Source of the DNA: Rubellimicrobium arenae
Lineage (GTDB): Bacteria; Pseudomonadota; Alphaproteobacteria; Rhodobacterales; Rhodobacteraceae
Direction: 5' to 3'
DNA length: 64,000 nucleotides
Assembly (NCBI RefSeq): GCF_017916275.1
Contig: NZ_JAFMST010000003.1
Span: 62,001-126,000 of the forward strand
Below the pieces are notes generated by a model. The model saw nothing but the letters and a program-made list of their open reading frames with translations, was not told the DNA's origin and did not search any database. A program made the position numbers and the translations under genes. Below, piece after piece: positions 43,013 to 53,624 of this stretch (positions are counted from its first letter, which is position 1; every line of letters starts with the position of its first letter).

Positions 43013-43597
43013 GTGGCCCTGCACGGCCTCGAAGCGCTGCTCACGGCCTGGGGCCTGCCGCTCGTCACGGCGTCCTGCTTCATCGAAGGCGATGCCGCGG
43101 CCATGGTGGGCGGAGCGCTCGCGCACCGGGGCACGTTCGGCTTTGGCGAAGCGGTCTTCGCGGCCGCCCTCGGGGCGTTCCTTTCGGACCAGTTCTGGTT
43201 CCATGTGGGACGCCGGATCGGCGCGACCGGGATGGTGCGGCACCATCTCGACAGGCCGGTGCTGGCCCGGCTGGGCGACTGGCTGCGGCGGCGGCCGAAC
43301 CTGGCCATCATCGGCGTCCGATTCGTCTGGGGCATCCGCATCGCCGGACCAACCGCCATCGGGGCCGCCGGGGTATCCCCCTGGCGGTTCCTTGCGCTCG
43401 ACCTCCCGGCGACGATCGTCTGGGCCACGCTCCTGACCGGCATGGGCTACGGCGTGGGCGCCACGATCGAGCGTGCGGTCGGCAGCCTCCATCTCCTCGA
43501 CCACCTGGGTCTGGTGGCGGTCGGCGTGGGCGTGCTCAGCATCCTGCTTTGGCTCCTGCACCGCCGCGCCCGGCGACGGGCCGCGCGCCCGTCCTGA
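43013..43597 (+). CDS. DedA family (SNARE-associated) membrane protein
   Basis: 194 aa with the DedA/VTT-domain pattern: an N-terminal re-entrant-like segment (LPLVTASCFIEGDAAAMVGGA), GAFLSDQFWFHVGRRIG, the conserved Arg region RFVWGIRIAGPTAIGAAGV, and two C-terminal membrane segments. DedA proteins affect membrane homeostasis and include flippases recycling undecaprenyl phosphate, which would suit a place directly after mraY (inference). GTG 43013 is the start; it is placed 3 bp after mraY and reads as part of the operon. Confidence 0.85.
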   Translation: MALHGLEALLTAWGLPLVTASCFIEGDAAAMVGGALAHRGTFGFGEAVFAAALGAFLSDQFWFHVGRRIGATGMVRHHLDRPVLARLGDWLRRRPNLAIIGVRFVWGIRIAGPTAIGAAGVSPWRFLALDLPATIVWATLLTGMGYGVGATIERAVGSLHLLDHLGLVAVGVGVLSILLWLLHRRARRRAARPS

Positions 43598-43628
43598 CGC
43601 GGAACGACCGGGCGAGGGATCAGCCGAC

Positions 43629-44081
43629 ATGAACCAGACCACCATCCGCATCCGCCGGCCCGGGGAGGCCGACCGCCCGGCCTGGGATCGCCTCTACCAG
43701 GGCTACGCCGAGTTCTACGGCGTGGCGCAAACGCCCGAGATGCGGGACCGGGTCTGGTCCTGGATCCACGATCCGTCCCATGAGACCGAAGCGTTCGTGG
43801 CCGAGGGGAACGACGGCCTTGTCGGACTGGCGCATTTCCGGGCCTTCGCCCGTCCGCTGTCGGCAACGACGGGTGGGTATCTCGATGACCTCTTCGTGGC
43901 CCCGGAGGCGCGAGGCTCGGGAGCGGCCGAGGCCCTGATCCAGGCCATTGCCGGCGAGGGGCGCGCGCGGGGTTGGTCGGTCATCCGCTGGATCACGGCC
44001 CAGGACAATGATCGGGCGCGCAGGCTTTACGACCGGACCGCCCAGGCGACGCGCTGGGTGACCTACGACCTCAGGCCCTGA
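43629..44081 (+). CDS. GNAT family N-acetyltransferase
   Basis: 150 aa. IRIRRPGEADRPAWDRLYQGY begins the fold (split here), LDDLFVAPEARGSGAAEALI holds the acetyl-CoA pyrophosphate-binding loop (RGSG variant of R/QxxGxG/A), and WITAQDNDRARRLYDR is the C-terminal part. Substrate unknown. It is in the dcw operon direction, 31 bp after the DedA gene and 75 bp before murD, but nothing ties it to wall synthesis. Confidence 0.87.
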   Translation: MNQTTIRIRRPGEADRPAWDRLYQGYAEFYGVAQTPEMRDRVWSWIHDPSHETEAFVAEGNDGLVGLAHFRAFARPLSATTGGYLDDLFVAPEARGSGAAEALIQAIAGEGRARGWSVIRWITAQDNDRARRLYDRTAQATRWVTYDLRP

Positions 44082-44156
44082 CCTGACACTGCAGTCGGCT
44101 TGCGGGCCGGCCCCGGCCCGGGGATAAGGCGCGGGAACGGCAAGGGGCAGGACAAC

Positions 44157-45557
44157 ATGATCGCGGTTCAGAACGTCGCGGGAACCAAGGTGGCGGTGCT
44201 GGGGCTCGGGCGATCCGGACGCGCGACGGCGCGGGCGCTGGAGCAGGGCGGGGCGACGGTGGTGGTCTGGGACGACGGCGCCCCCGCGCGCGCTCAGGCC
44301 GAAGCCGACGGCTTCGAGGTCCGCGACCTGACCCGCTCCAGGTCGTGGGAGGGGGTGTCGATGCTGATCACCTCGCCAGGCATCCCGCACCTTTATCCGC
44401 AGCCGCATCCCGCCATCGCCGCGGCCTGGGCGGCCGGCGTGCCCGTCGACAACGACATCGGCCTGTTCTTCCGATCCTTTGCGACCCCCGAATGGGACAA
44501 CTTCGACACCCGGCCCAAGGTGGTGACGGTCACCGGCTCCAACGGCAAGAGCACGACCTCGGCGCTGATTCACCACATCCTGGCCGAGTCCGGCCGGCCC
44601 GCGCAGCTCGCCGGAAACATCGGGCGCGGCGTCCTCGACATCGAGCCCGCCCGTGACGGCGAGGTGGTGGTGCTGGAACTGTCGAGCTACCAGACCGACC
44701 TCGCCCGCGCGCTGACGCCCGACATCGCGGTTTTCACGAACCTCAGCCCTGACCACCTCGACCGGCACGCGGGCCTCGGAGGCTACTTCGCGGCCAAGCG
44801 GCGGCTGTTCGCGGAAGGCGGTCCCGACCGCGCCGTGATCGGGGTCGACGAGAACGAGGGACGCTACCTCGCAAACCAACTGTCCGAGGGGGCAGGGGAC
44901 GACCGGGTGATCCAGGTGTCGTCGGGCACCAGGCTCGAGGGCGCCGCCTGGGCGGTCTTTGCCCGCAAGGGGTTCCTAGCCGAATGGCGCAAGGGGCGGC
45001 AGGTGGCCTCCGTGGACCTGCGGGAGATCAAGGGCCTGCCCGGCGCGCACAACCACCAGAACGCCTGCGCCGCCTGGGCGGTGGCACGGTCCCTGGGCCT
45101 GGGCCCCCGCGCCATCGAGGCCGCGATGCGGTCCTATCCGGGCCTGCCGCACCGCAGCCAACGCATCGCCGAGGCGAACGGCGTGGCCTTCGTCAACGAC
45201 TCCAAGGCAACGAATGTGGATTCGGCGGCCAAGGCGCTGCAGGCCTTCCAGAAGATCCGCTGGATCTGCGGCGGCCTGGAGAAGGAGGGGGGGCTCGGGC
45301 CGCTGGTGCCCTACCTGGGCTCCGTGCTGAAAGCCTATGTCATCGGGCGCGAGGCGGCGGCTTTTGCGCGCCAGCTGCCGGGAATCGAGAGCGAGATCTG
45401 CACGACCATGGATCGTGCCGTGGCGCGGGCGATGGACGAAGCGCAACCCGGCGAAACGGTGCTGCTGGCCCCCGCCGCGGCCAGCTTCGACCAGTACGAC
45501 AACTTCGAAAAGCGCGGCGACGACTTCGTGGCCCAGGTGCGGGCCCGGCTGGCCTGA
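44157..45557 (+). CDS. murD: UDP-MurNAc-L-alanine:D-glutamate ligase
   Basis: 466 aa Mur ligase adding D-Glu as second stem residue. N-terminal Rossmann-like [20 protein letters not shown] loop [42 protein letters not shown], and [16 protein letters not shown], all MurD-specific. ATG 44157 is preceded by AGGGGCAGGA. After murD the plus-strand order of the dcw genes is interrupted by an Hsp70-like gene and two minus-strand flavoprotein genes before ftsW. Confidence 0.95.
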   Translation: MIAVQNVAGTKVAVLGLGRSGRATARALEQGGATVVVWDDGAPARAQAEADGFEVRDLTRSRSWEGVSMLITSPGIPHLYPQPHPAIAAAWAAGVPVDNDIGLFFRSFATPEWDNFDTRPKVVTVTGSNGKSTTSALIHHILAESGRPAQLAGNIGRGVLDIEPARDGEVVVLELSSYQTDLARALTPDIAVFTNLSPDHLDRHAGLGGYFAAKRRLFAEGGPDRAVIGVDENEGRYLANQLSEGAGDDRVIQVSSGTRLEGAAWAVFARKGFLAEWRKGRQVASVDLREIKGLPGAHNHQNACAAWAVARSLGLGPRAIEAAMRSYPGLPHRSQRIAEANGVAFVNDSKATNVDSAAKALQAFQKIRWICGGLEKEGGLGPLVPYLGSVLKAYVIGREAAAFARQLPGIESEICTTMDRAVARAMDEAQPGETVLLAPAAASFDQYDNFEKRGDDFVAQVRARLA

Positions 45558-45652
45558 CCCGAGGTCGGGCCGCCCCGGACGGACAAGCCCGGCTTGACCC
45601 CGCCCCCCCGGGCAGGTTACGCGCGCCGTCTTTCCAAGCGGAGGGCAGGACC

Positions 45653-46879
45653 ATGGCGCGCTGGCTGGGCGTGGACTTCGGCACGTCGAACACTTCGGCC
45701 GCGGTCCTGGATGAGGGCCGCCCCCACCTGATCGAGCTGGAGCCGGGGCGCAGCTCGGTCCCCACGGCGATCTTCCTGGATTTCGGGACCAAGCGCATGC
45801 TGTTCGGGACCGAGGCGGTCGAGGCGCTCGTGGCGGGGCGCGATGGGCGGTTCCTGCGCGCCATCAAGCGCGTCCTGGGAACGCCGCTCATGCGCGAGCA
45901 GCGCCAACTCCTGAACCGCCGCATGACTCTGGTCGAGCTGGTGGCCGAGGTCCTGGCCCGCCTGCGGAGCCGGGCCGAGGCCGAGGTGGGCGAGCCGCTG
46001 ACCCATGTGGTCGCCGGGCGACCCGTCATCTTCCATGCCGAAGTCGAACGCGACGCGCAGGCCGCGGTGGACCTGGAGGAGGCCTACCGCCTTGCCGGCT
46101 TTGAGGAGGTCGCCTGGCTCACCGAGCCCGAGGCCGCCGCGCGGGCCTGCGGCGTGAGGGACGGACTGGGCATCGTCGTGGATATCGGCGGCGGCACCTC
46201 GGACTTCACCGTGTTTCGCGCCGAAGGCGGCCGCTTGGCCGTGCTGGCCAATGAAGGCGTCCGCGTGGGCGGCACGGACGCGGACAAGGCGCTGAGCCTG
46301 GCCCATGCCATGCCGCTCCTGGGCCTGGGAAGCCGCATCAAGGCCGAGATCGGGACGGCCCTCCACGAGGTGCCGGTCGCGCCCTACCACGACCTCGCCA
46401 CCTGGGAACGGATCGGCTTTCTCCAGACGCCCGAGATGGCCCGGGAGGCGGCGCGCATGCGCAAGCTGGCCGAACGGCCCGAGCGGCTGAAGCGGCTTCA
46501 TTCGGTGCTGGAGTCGGGCCTGGGCTTCGACGTGGCCTTTGCCGTGGAGGCCGGGAAGATTGAGGCGAACAGCGGGTCGGGACGCATCGACCTGGGCGTG
46601 ATCGAGCCGCGTCTGGCCGCCCCCCTGTCCGCGGATCGGCTCGAGATGGACCTTGGCCCTCTTGCCGAGGCCGTGGCCCAGGGGGCGCGGCGCGCGGTGG
46701 AGCGGGCCGGCCTCGGTCCCGAGGCGATCACCCATGTCGTGCATGTCGGCGGATCGAGCCTCCTCGGCCCGGTGCGCCGGGCCATGGCCGCCCTGTTCCC
46801 CCAAGCCCGTCCGGTCGAGACGGCGGCCTTCACCGCCGTCGCCGAGGGGCTCGCCATCGCCGCAGGCGAGCGGCACTAG
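45653..46879 (+). CDS. Hsp70 family protein, YegD-like
   Basis: 408 aa actin-fold ATPase. VDFGTSNTSAAVLD is the phosphate-1 motif, VVDIGGGTSDFTVFR phosphate-2 and VHVGGSSLLGPVRRAM the adenosine motif. The chain stops after the nucleotide-binding domain with no peptide-binding domain, as in YegD of E. coli, a chaperone of poorly defined role. ATG 45653 with GAGGGCAGGA upstream. It follows murD by 95 bp in the same direction. Confidence 0.88.
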   Translation: MARWLGVDFGTSNTSAAVLDEGRPHLIELEPGRSSVPTAIFLDFGTKRMLFGTEAVEALVAGRDGRFLRAIKRVLGTPLMREQRQLLNRRMTLVELVAEVLARLRSRAEAEVGEPLTHVVAGRPVIFHAEVERDAQAAVDLEEAYRLAGFEEVAWLTEPEAAARACGVRDGLGIVVDIGGGTSDFTVFRAEGGRLAVLANEGVRVGGTDADKALSLAHAMPLLGLGSRIKAEIGTALHEVPVAPYHDLATWERIGFLQTPEMAREAARMRKLAERPERLKRLHSVLESGLGFDVAFAVEAGKIEANSGSGRIDLGVIEPRLAAPLSADRLEMDLGPLAEAVAQGARRAVERAGLGPEAITHVVHVGGSSLLGPVRRAMAALFPQARPVETAAFTAVAEGLAIAAGERH

Positions 46880-46885
46880 GCCTGG

Positions 46886-48031
46886 TCACTCCGCGTCGGC
46901 GTAACCGCGTTCGCGCAGGGCCTGATCCTTGTGACGAACGACGAAGCCCGACTGCTTGGGCCAAGCGGCATAGGCCTGTTCGGTCCGGTCGAGCTCGTGC
47001 CGGGCGTGGACCGGCCAGTTCGGGTCATCCAGAGCCATGCGGCCCAGCGCCACGAGATCGGCATCGCCGTCCTCGATCACCTCCTCGGCCTCCCGGGCCC
47101 GGGTGATCAGGCCCACGGCCATGGTGGGGATGCCGGCTTCGTGCTTCACGCGCCGGGCGAGGGGCACCTGGTAGCCGGGCCCGACCGGAATGCGGCCGCC
47201 CGCAAAGCCCCCAGAGGACACGTCGATGAGGTCGGCGCCGAGATCCCTGAGCGCCTGGGCGTAGACGACGCTGTCCTCGACCGTCCAGCCGCCATCGATC
47301 CCGTCCTGGGCCGAGATGCGGACGAACATCGGCTTGTCCGCGGGCCAGGCCTCGCGCACGGCGCGGGCCACCGACAGGGGGAACCGCATCCGGTTCTCGC
47401 GCGAGCCGCCGAACTCATCCTCGCGCTTGTTGGCGACCGGCGACAGGAACTGATGCAGCAGGTAGCCGTGGGCCGAGTGGACCTCGACGAAATCGAACCC
47501 GGCCGCCTGCGACCGCCGTGCGGCGGCGACGAAGGCGTCGCGGATCGCGTCCATCTCTGCGACCGTCAGGGCGTGCGGCACCTTGTATTCGGGGGAGTTG
47601 GGGACCTGCGGGATCGCGCTCGGCCCGACGACCTGCCAGTCCTCGAAGCCCACTTCGCGCTTCTCCTCGTCGCTCTCGTTGAAATGACCGCGCCACCAGA
47701 TGGGCGAGGACCCCTTGCGCCCCGCATGGGCCAGCTGGATCCCCGACGCGGTGCCCTGCGACCTCAGGACGGCCGCGATCCGGGCGAGCGGGGCGACCTG
47801 CTCGTCGCTCCAAAGGCCAAGGTCGCCGTAGGAAATCCGCCCCTCGGGGGTGACGGCGGTGGCCTCGACGATGACCGCACCGAAGCCGCCAAGCGCGAAA
47901 CGGGCGAGGTGGGCGAAATGGTAGTCGTTCGCGATGCCGCCCTTGGCCGAATACTGGCACATCGGCGCGACGACGAGCCGGTTCTTGAGCGTCAGGCTGC
48001 GGAACGACGCAGGAGAGAAGAGAAGGCTCAC
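46886..48031 (-). CDS. NADH:flavin oxidoreductase / old yellow enzyme, YqjM-like
   Basis: 381 aa FMN enzyme reducing activated alkenes and nitro compounds. LFSPASFRSLTLKNRLVVAP, then MCQYSAKGG with the Cys characteristic of the thermophilic-like YqjM class, QLAHAGRKGS, VEVHSAHGYLLHQFLSP, and the phosphate-binding AVGLITRAREAEE. The longer frame (to 48154) lacks family character before VSLLFSP, so the GTG at 48031 is taken as start. It is on the minus strand inside the dcw region, convergent with the Hsp70-like gene (6 bp between stops). Confidence 0.9.
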   Translation of the reverse strand: MSLLFSPASFRSLTLKNRLVVAPMCQYSAKGGIANDYHFAHLARFALGGFGAVIVEATAVTPEGRISYGDLGLWSDEQVAPLARIAAVLRSQGTASGIQLAHAGRKGSSPIWWRGHFNESDEEKREVGFEDWQVVGPSAIPQVPNSPEYKVPHALTVAEMDAIRDAFVAAARRSQAAGFDFVEVHSAHGYLLHQFLSPVANKREDEFGGSRENRMRFPLSVARAVREAWPADKPMFVRISAQDGIDGGWTVEDSVVYAQALRDLGADLIDVSSGGFAGGRIPVGPGYQVPLARRVKHEAGIPTMAVGLITRAREAEEVIEDGDADLVALGRMALDDPNWPVHARHELDRTEQAYAAWPKQSGFVVRHKDQALRERGYADAE

Positions 48032-48176
48032 GGAGCAGATTCCTTGCTGGTCCCGGATGGTCCGGGACGATCGGGCTTGGGGAGGTATGCAACCGTGCGG
48101 GGAGGTCAAGGCCTCTTCAGGCGATGAGCCATGCGTTCGGGACATGGCGGCCAAGACAGCCGCAGTCCGGCATGGG

Positions 48177-49361
48177 TCAGGCCCTGCGGGACCGGATGGC
48201 GCGCCCGGCCGCCGCTGCAGACGCCCAGGCCCATTGGAAGTTGTAGCCCCCGAGCCAGCCGGTGACGTCCACGCATTCGCCGACGAAGAACAGGCCGGGG
48301 ACGGACGTGGCTTCCATGGTCCGCGAATTCAGGTCCGCCGTGTCCACCCCGCCCAAGGTGACTTCGGCCGTCCGATAGCCCTCGGTGCCGGTCGGCTTCA
48401 GCCGCCAGTCGGCCAGCGCGCGCGCCAGCGACTCGATCCGGGCCTCCGACAGGCCGGCCAGGTTGCCGTGCAACTCCATCTCGTTGGCGAGGTGGTCGGT
48501 CAGGCGGGCCGGAAGGTGCTGGGCCAGGAAGGTCCTGAGCGCCTGCCGCGGCGAGGCCCTGCGCCCCTGCCGGAGAGCGGCGGCCCAGTCCGTCCCGGGC
48601 ATCAGGCCGATGGTGACCTCCTCGCCCTCGCGCCATGTGCTCGAGGCCTGCAGCATCGCGGGACCGGACAACCCCCGGTGGGTGAAGAGCATGGCTTCCT
48701 CGAAGGCCGGGCCCTTAGCGCGGGCGCGTACGGGCACCGACACTCCGGCCAGCTCGGCAAAGCGCCCCTCGCCGAAGGTGAACGGGACGAGCGCCGGGCG
48801 GGTTTCGGTCACGGCGAGGCCGAAGTGTTCCGCGACGCGGTACGCGATCCCGGTCGCGCCCATCTTGGGGATGGACTTGCCGCCGGTCGCGACCACCAGG
48901 TTTCGGGCGCGCCAGGTCTCGCGCCGGCCCCCATGGTCGGATTCGACGGTGAAGCGGTCGCCGTCATGGCCGATCTCGCCCAGGCTGGTGTCCAGCCGGA
49001 CCCGGGCGTCGGCGCGCTCCGCCTCGGCCAGAAGCAGGTTCACGATGTCCTTCGAGCTCCGGTCGCAGAAGAGCTGCCCGAGCGTCTTCTCGTGCCACGG
49101 GATCCGGTGCGCCTCGACAAGGGCCAGGAAGTCCTGCGCCGTGTAGGAGGCCAGCGCCGACTTGGCAAAGTGCGGGTTCCTCGACAGGAAGGCCTCGGGC
49201 CGGGTGCCCAGGTTCGTGAAGTTGCAGCGCCCGCCGCCGGAGATGCGGACCTTTTCGGCCGGACGCGCGGCATGGTCCAGCACGACCGCGCCCTGGCCCG
49301 TTTGGGCGGCGCAGAACAGCCCGGCGGCGCCGGCCCCAAGGATGAGCGTCTCGATCTCCAT
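48177..49361 (-). CDS. NAD(P)/FAD-dependent oxidoreductase, HI0933/YhiN family
   Basis: 394 aa. N-terminal Rossmann fold TLILGAGAAGLFCAAQTGQG, the family-specific GGGRCNFTN motif, ARNLVVATGGKSIPKMGATG, a central inserted domain, and the C-terminal GLFFVGECVDVTGWLGGYNF closing the FAD site. Biochemical role of HI0933-type flavoproteins is poorly known. ATG 49361 was preferred to 49409 because it directly precedes the Rossmann strand. It is divergent from ftsW with 187 bp between. Confidence 0.9.
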   Translation of the reverse strand: MEIETLILGAGAAGLFCAAQTGQGAVVLDHAARPAEKVRISGGGRCNFTNLGTRPEAFLSRNPHFAKSALASYTAQDFLALVEAHRIPWHEKTLGQLFCDRSSKDIVNLLLAEAERADARVRLDTSLGEIGHDGDRFTVESDHGGRRETWRARNLVVATGGKSIPKMGATGIAYRVAEHFGLAVTETRPALVPFTFGEGRFAELAGVSVPVRARAKGPAFEEAMLFTHRGLSGPAMLQASSTWREGEEVTIGLMPGTDWAAALRQGRRASPRQALRTFLAQHLPARLTDHLANEMELHGNLAGLSEARIESLARALADWRLKPTGTEGYRTAEVTLGGVDTADLNSRTMEATSVPGLFFVGECVDVTGWLGGYNFQWAWASAAAAGRAIRSRRA

Positions 49362-49548
49362 GCCAGGGAGATGCGCGAGCCCTTTGTCCGGCGCAAGCGG
49401 ATGCGGCATCGCGGCGCGTGGCGAGGGACCATGTTTCAGGGCGAAACGCCCCCGCGCCGTTTTCCGCCTAGCGTCAAAGCGGCGTCTCGGCTATCCTGAC
49501 CCCTAGACCTGGGCGAACCGGGCCACACGAGGCAGTTGGCGGTGATCC

Positions 49549-50712
49549 ATGACGGAAATGGTCCATGGGCTGGTCCCGGTACGATCCGGGGACCCGCTCC
49601 TCCCGCGTTGGTGGCGGACGATCGATAAATGGACGATGTCCTGCATCCTGGCCCTGTTCGGGATCGGGCTGCTGCTGGGCCTTGCCGCCTCGCCGCCGCT
49701 GGCCGCGCGGAACGGGCTGCCGCCCTTCCACTATGTCGAGCGTCAGGCGATGTTCGGCGGCATGGCGATGGTCGTCATGCTGCTCGTGTCGATGCTGTCC
49801 CCGGTGCAGGTGCGGCGGATCGCCGTCATCGGCTTCGCGCTGAGCTTCGTCGCCCTCGCCGCGCTGCCCTTTGCCGGAACGGACTTCGGCAAGGGCGCGA
49901 TCCGCTGGTATTCGCTGGGCTTCATCAGCTTTCAGCCGTCCGAGTTCCTCAAGCCCGGCTTCGTGGTTCTGGCGGCCTGGTTCATGGCCGCCGCGCAGGA
50001 CCGCGACGGGCCGCCCGGACGGCTCTGGTCCTTCGGGCTGATGGTGCTGATCGTGACCATGCTCGCGCTGCAGCCCGACTTCGGGCAGGCGGCGCTCATC
50101 CTCTTCTCCTGGGGGGTCATGTATTTCGTCGCCGGCGCGCCGATGACGCTGCTCCTCGTGCTGGCGGGGCTCGTGACCTTCTCCGGCACCGTGGCCTATG
50201 AGCATTCGGAGCACTTCGCCCGCCGGATCAACGGCTTCCTCAGCCCCGAGGTCGATCCGAGAACCCAGCTGGGCTATGCGACGAACGCGATCCGTGAAGG
50301 CGGCTTCTTCGGCGTGGGCGTGGGCGAGGGCGAGGTGAAATGGTCGCTCCCCGACGCGCACACCGACTTCATCATCGCCGTCGCCGCCGAGGAGTACGGG
50401 CTGATCCTCGTGCTCGCGATCATCACGCTTTACACCTTCATCGTCGTGGGCTCGCTCGTGCGGCTGACGCGCGAACGGGACATGTTCATCCGCCTCGCCG
50501 GAACGGGGCTCGCGTGCTCCTTCGGGGTGCAGGCGATGATCAACATGGGCGTGGCCGTGCGCCTGCTGCCCGCCAAGGGCATGACGCTGCCTTTCGTGAG
50601 CTACGGGGGCTCCTCGCTCATCGCGGGCGGGATCGCGGTCGGGATGCTCCTGGCCATGACGCGGTCGCGGCCCCAGGGCACCATGGGCGACATCCTGAGG
50701 AGCCGTCGGTGA
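49549..50712 (+). CDS. ftsW: Septal peptidoglycan glycosyltransferase FtsW
   Basis: 387 aa SEDS-family polymerase working with FtsI at the septum. About ten membrane segments starting near residue 30. Diagnostic stretches: [20 protein letters not shown] (SEDS motif), [47 protein letters not shown] with the catalytic Asp region, and [13 protein letters not shown]. Its TGA overlaps the GTG of murG. Confidence 0.95.
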   Translation: MTEMVHGLVPVRSGDPLLPRWWRTIDKWTMSCILALFGIGLLLGLAASPPLAARNGLPPFHYVERQAMFGGMAMVVMLLVSMLSPVQVRRIAVIGFALSFVALAALPFAGTDFGKGAIRWYSLGFISFQPSEFLKPGFVVLAAWFMAAAQDRDGPPGRLWSFGLMVLIVTMLALQPDFGQAALILFSWGVMYFVAGAPMTLLLVLAGLVTFSGTVAYEHSEHFARRINGFLSPEVDPRTQLGYATNAIREGGFFGVGVGEGEVKWSLPDAHTDFIIAVAAEEYGLILVLAIITLYTFIVVGSLVRLTRERDMFIRLAGTGLACSFGVQAMINMGVAVRLLPAKGMTLPFVSYGGSSLIAGGIAVGMLLAMTRSRPQGTMGDILRSRR

Positions 50713-51812
50713 GCCGTCATCTCGTCATCGCGGCGGGTGGAACGGGGGGGCACATGTTCCCCGCCCAGGCCTTGGCCGAGACGATGCTGTCGCGCGGATG
50801 GCGGGTCACGCTGTCCACGGACGCGCGCGGCGCCCGCTACGCCAAGGGCTTCCCGCCCGAGGTCGCGCGCGAGGTCGTCTCGAGCGCGACGACCGCGCGG
50901 GGCGGCGCGGCGGCGAAGGCGCTCGTGCCCCTGAGGGTCGGCGGCGGCATCGCAGGCTCGGTGCTGCGGATGGCGGCAGCGCGGCCCGCCGCCGTGGTGG
51001 GCTTTGGCGGCTATCCTTCGATCCCGGCGCTGGCGGCAGCGACGGCCCTGCGGATCCCGCGCATGATCCATGAGCAGAACGGCGTGCTGGGGCGGGTGAA
51101 CCGCCTGTTCGCGCCGCGGGTGAACCTCGTGGCCTGCGGCACATGGCCCGCGGCGCTGCCGAAGGGGGTTCAGGGGATCCATGTCGGCAACCCGGTCCGT
51201 CGGGCCGTGCTGGACAAGGCCGGCGCCAGCTACATCGCCCCGGGCGACTACCCTATGGAGATCCTCGTCATCGGCGGCAGCCAGGGCGCGCGCATCCTGT
51301 CGGATGTCGTGCCGCCGGCGATCGCCGCCCTTCCCATGGAACTTCGCGCCCGGCTCAGGGTGAGCCAGCAGGCCCGCGACGAGGACCTGGAGCGGGTGGC
51401 CAGGTTCTACCGCGACGAGGCCATCGAGGCCGACATCCGCCCCTTCTTCGACGACGTGCCGGTGCGGATGTCGCTGGCCCAGCTCGTGGTCGCCCGGGCA
51501 GGGGCCTCGACCATCGCGGACCTGTCGGTGATCGGCCGTCCTGCCATTCTGATCCCCTATGCCGCCGCGACCGAGGACCACCAGACCGCCAACGCCCGCG
51601 GTCTCGAGGCCGTGGGGGCCGCCGAAACGGTTCCCGAGGTCCGGCTGACGCCGGAGGCGCTGTCGCAGCGCATCCTCGCGATTCTGACCAACCCCGGCCG
51701 CGCGCTCGCCATGTCCCGCGCCGCGCTGGCCTATGCGAAGCCTGACGCGGCGGAACGCCTTGCAGAGCTTGTCGAGGGACTCGTGGACGGCAACAAGGGG
51801 GGCCGCAAATGA
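50709..51812 (+). CDS. murG: UDP-GlcNAc:lipid I N-acetylglucosaminyltransferase
   Basis: 367 aa GT-B enzyme making lipid II on the inner membrane surface. [18 protein letters not shown] is the N-terminal glycine-rich loop, [16 protein letters not shown] and [14 protein letters not shown] complete the acceptor site, [16 protein letters not shown] and [10 protein letters not shown] bind UDP-GlcNAc. Starts at GTG 50709, overlapping ftsW; AGGAG lies 5-9 nt upstream. Its TGA overlaps an ATG at 51809 in the murC frame. Confidence 0.95.
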   Translation: MSRHLVIAAGGTGGHMFPAQALAETMLSRGWRVTLSTDARGARYAKGFPPEVAREVVSSATTARGGAAAKALVPLRVGGGIAGSVLRMAAARPAAVVGFGGYPSIPALAAATALRIPRMIHEQNGVLGRVNRLFAPRVNLVACGTWPAALPKGVQGIHVGNPVRRAVLDKAGASYIAPGDYPMEILVIGGSQGARILSDVVPPAIAALPMELRARLRVSQQARDEDLERVARFYRDEAIEADIRPFFDDVPVRMSLAQLVVARAGASTIADLSVIGRPAILIPYAAATEDHQTANARGLEAVGAAETVPEVRLTPEALSQRILAILTNPGRALAMSRAALAYAKPDAAERLAELVEGLVDGNKGGRK

Positions 51813-51829
51813 TGGACGGAGGATTTTCC

Positions 51830-53239
51830 ATGCAGCGGCCGACCAAGCTGCCCCAGGACGTGGGTCCGATCCACTTCGTCGGCATCGGCGGGATCGGCAT
51901 GTCCGGCATCGCCGAGGTGCTGCTGACCATGGGCTACACCGTCCAGGGCTCGGATTCGCGGGACAGCGACATCACCGGCCGTCTCGCCAAGCTTGGCGCG
52001 ACGATCCAGATCGGCCAGCGGGCCGAGAACCTGGAGGGCGCCGAGGTCGTCGTCATCTCCTCCGCCATCAAGCCGGGCAACCCGGAACTCGACGAGGCGC
52101 GCCGCAAGGGCCTGCCCGTGGTGCGCCGCGCCGAGATGCTGGCCGAACTCATGCGGCTCAGGTCCAACGTCGCCATCGCCGGGACGCACGGCAAGACGAC
52201 CACGACGACCATGGTGGCCACGCTGCTCGATGCCGGGAACTTCGATCCGACGGTCGTGAACGGCGGCATCATCCACCGCTACAACTCCAACGCCCGCATC
52301 GGGCAGGGGGAGTGGATGGTGGTCGAGGCCGACGAAAGCGACGGCACCTTCAACCGCCTGCCCGCCACCATCGCCATCGTGACCAACATCGACCCCGAGC
52401 ACATGGAGCACTGGGGCACCATCGAGGCGCTGCGGAAGGGCTTCTACGACTTCGTGTCGAACATCCCCTTCTACGGCCTCGCGGTCTGCTGCACCGACCA
52501 CCCCGAGGTGCAGGCGCTGGTGGGCCGCGTCACCGACCGCCGCGTGCGCACCTTCGGCTTCAACGCGCAGGCCGACGTGCGCGCCACCCGCCCGACCTAC
52601 GAGAACGGCGTCGCGCATTTCGACGTCATCCTGCAAAGCGAGGACGACCGCATCGACGGCATGACCCTGCCGATGCCGGGCGACCACAACGTGTCGAACG
52701 CGCTGGCCGCCATCGCCGTCGCCCGCCACCTCGGCATGAGCAAGGACGAGATCCGCACGGCCCTCGCGGGCTTCGGCGGCGTGAACCGGCGCTTCACCAA
52801 GGTGGACGAGGTCGATGGCGTCACCATCATCGACGACTACGGCCACCACCCCGTGGAGATCGCCGCCGTTCTCAAGGCCGCGCGGCAGGCCTCCAAGGGG
52901 CGGGTCATCGCCGTGCACCAGCCGCACCGCTATTCACGGCTCCATCACCTCTTCGAGGAGTTCTGCACCTGCTTCAACGAGGCCGACGTCGTGGGCATCG
53001 CCGAGGTCTATGCGGCGGGCGAACAGCCCATCCCCGGCGTGTCGCGCGATGACCTCGTGTCGGGCCTGATCCGCCACGGCCACCGCCACGCCCGCGCCGT
53101 CACCGGCGAGGAGGATCTCGCGCGGCTGGTGCGGGAACAGGCACGTCCCGGCGACATCGTGGTGTGCCTGGGGGCCGGCAATATCAGCGCCTGGGCGCAT
53201 GGCCTTCCCGCGCGCCTGCGCGAGAGTGCCTCGGCCTGA
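51830..53239 (+). CDS. murC: UDP-N-acetylmuramate:L-alanine ligase
   Basis: 469 aa, first Mur ligase of the stem-peptide pathway. [18 protein letters not shown] binds the UDP moiety, [19 protein letters not shown] is the ATP loop, [13 protein letters not shown] and [12 protein letters not shown] follow, and [14 protein letters not shown] closes the active site. ATG 51830 has GGAGG 7 nt upstream and fits family N-termini; a start at 51809, overlapping the murG stop by four bases, is the alternative and would add seven residues. Confidence 0.95.
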   Translation: MQRPTKLPQDVGPIHFVGIGGIGMSGIAEVLLTMGYTVQGSDSRDSDITGRLAKLGATIQIGQRAENLEGAEVVVISSAIKPGNPELDEARRKGLPVVRRAEMLAELMRLRSNVAIAGTHGKTTTTTMVATLLDAGNFDPTVVNGGIIHRYNSNARIGQGEWMVVEADESDGTFNRLPATIAIVTNIDPEHMEHWGTIEALRKGFYDFVSNIPFYGLAVCCTDHPEVQALVGRVTDRRVRTFGFNAQADVRATRPTYENGVAHFDVILQSEDDRIDGMTLPMPGDHNVSNALAAIAVARHLGMSKDEIRTALAGFGGVNRRFTKVDEVDGVTIIDDYGHHPVEIAAVLKAARQASKGRVIAVHQPHRYSRLHHLFEEFCTCFNEADVVGIAEVYAAGEQPIPGVSRDDLVSGLIRHGHRHARAVTGEEDLARLVREQARPGDIVVCLGAGNISAWAHGLPARLRESASA

Positions 53240-53354
53240 AACGCAAGGGAGGTGGCATGATGTCGGTGGGTGCGAGCCGTCCAGGGCGATGCGACGCTTC
53301 GGGAATCCCACAGCCGATGATCCGTGCCTGCGGCCTGCAGCCAAGGAGGTTATC

Positions 53355-53624
53355 GTGAGCGGTGCCCTGATCCTGGCGGCCTTCTGGTTCCTGGCGGCCA
53401 ATCTGGCGGTCATGATGCCCACGCGTCCCGCCCAGTGGAAGGCCGATGCGCTGCTGGTGGCCTGCGGCGTACCGCTTCTGGGATGGCTCACCGTGGAGCA
53501 TGGGCCTGTGCTGGGGATGATGACCTTGGCCGCCGGAGCGGCGATCCTGCGCTGGCCCTTCCTTGGCCTGATGCTGCGGTCGCGTCATCCTGGTCACGCG
53601 CTGCACCGGGACCCTGCCGAATGA
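53355..53624 (+). CDS. DUF2484 family membrane protein
   Basis: 89 aa with three short hydrophobic segments: [17 protein letters not shown] (4-21), [16 protein letters not shown] (about 32-48) and [21 protein letters not shown] (about 54-75). This matches DUF2484, a family I know only from Rhodobacterales, commonly sitting between murC and murB; its function is unknown. GTG 53355 is preceded by a perfect AAGGAGGT at 53343-53350. The stop overlaps murB (ATGA), so it is translated with the wall genes. Confidence 0.82.
   Translation: MSGALILAAFWFLAANLAVMMPTRPAQWKADALLVACGVPLLGWLTVEHGPVLGMMTLAAGAAILRWPFLGLMLRSRHPGHALHRDPAE

Noticed and set aside
40511-43651. 1046-codon minus-strand open frame opposite murF, mraY and the DedA gene
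   Set aside because: The three plus-strand genes are clear, and the antisense product is a His/Gly/Arg-rich shadow.
53164-53358. 64-codon open frame between murC and the DUF2484 gene
   Set aside because: It overlaps the end of murC in another frame, has no hydrophobic or conserved features, and the strong SD at 53343-53350 serves the DUF2484 start.
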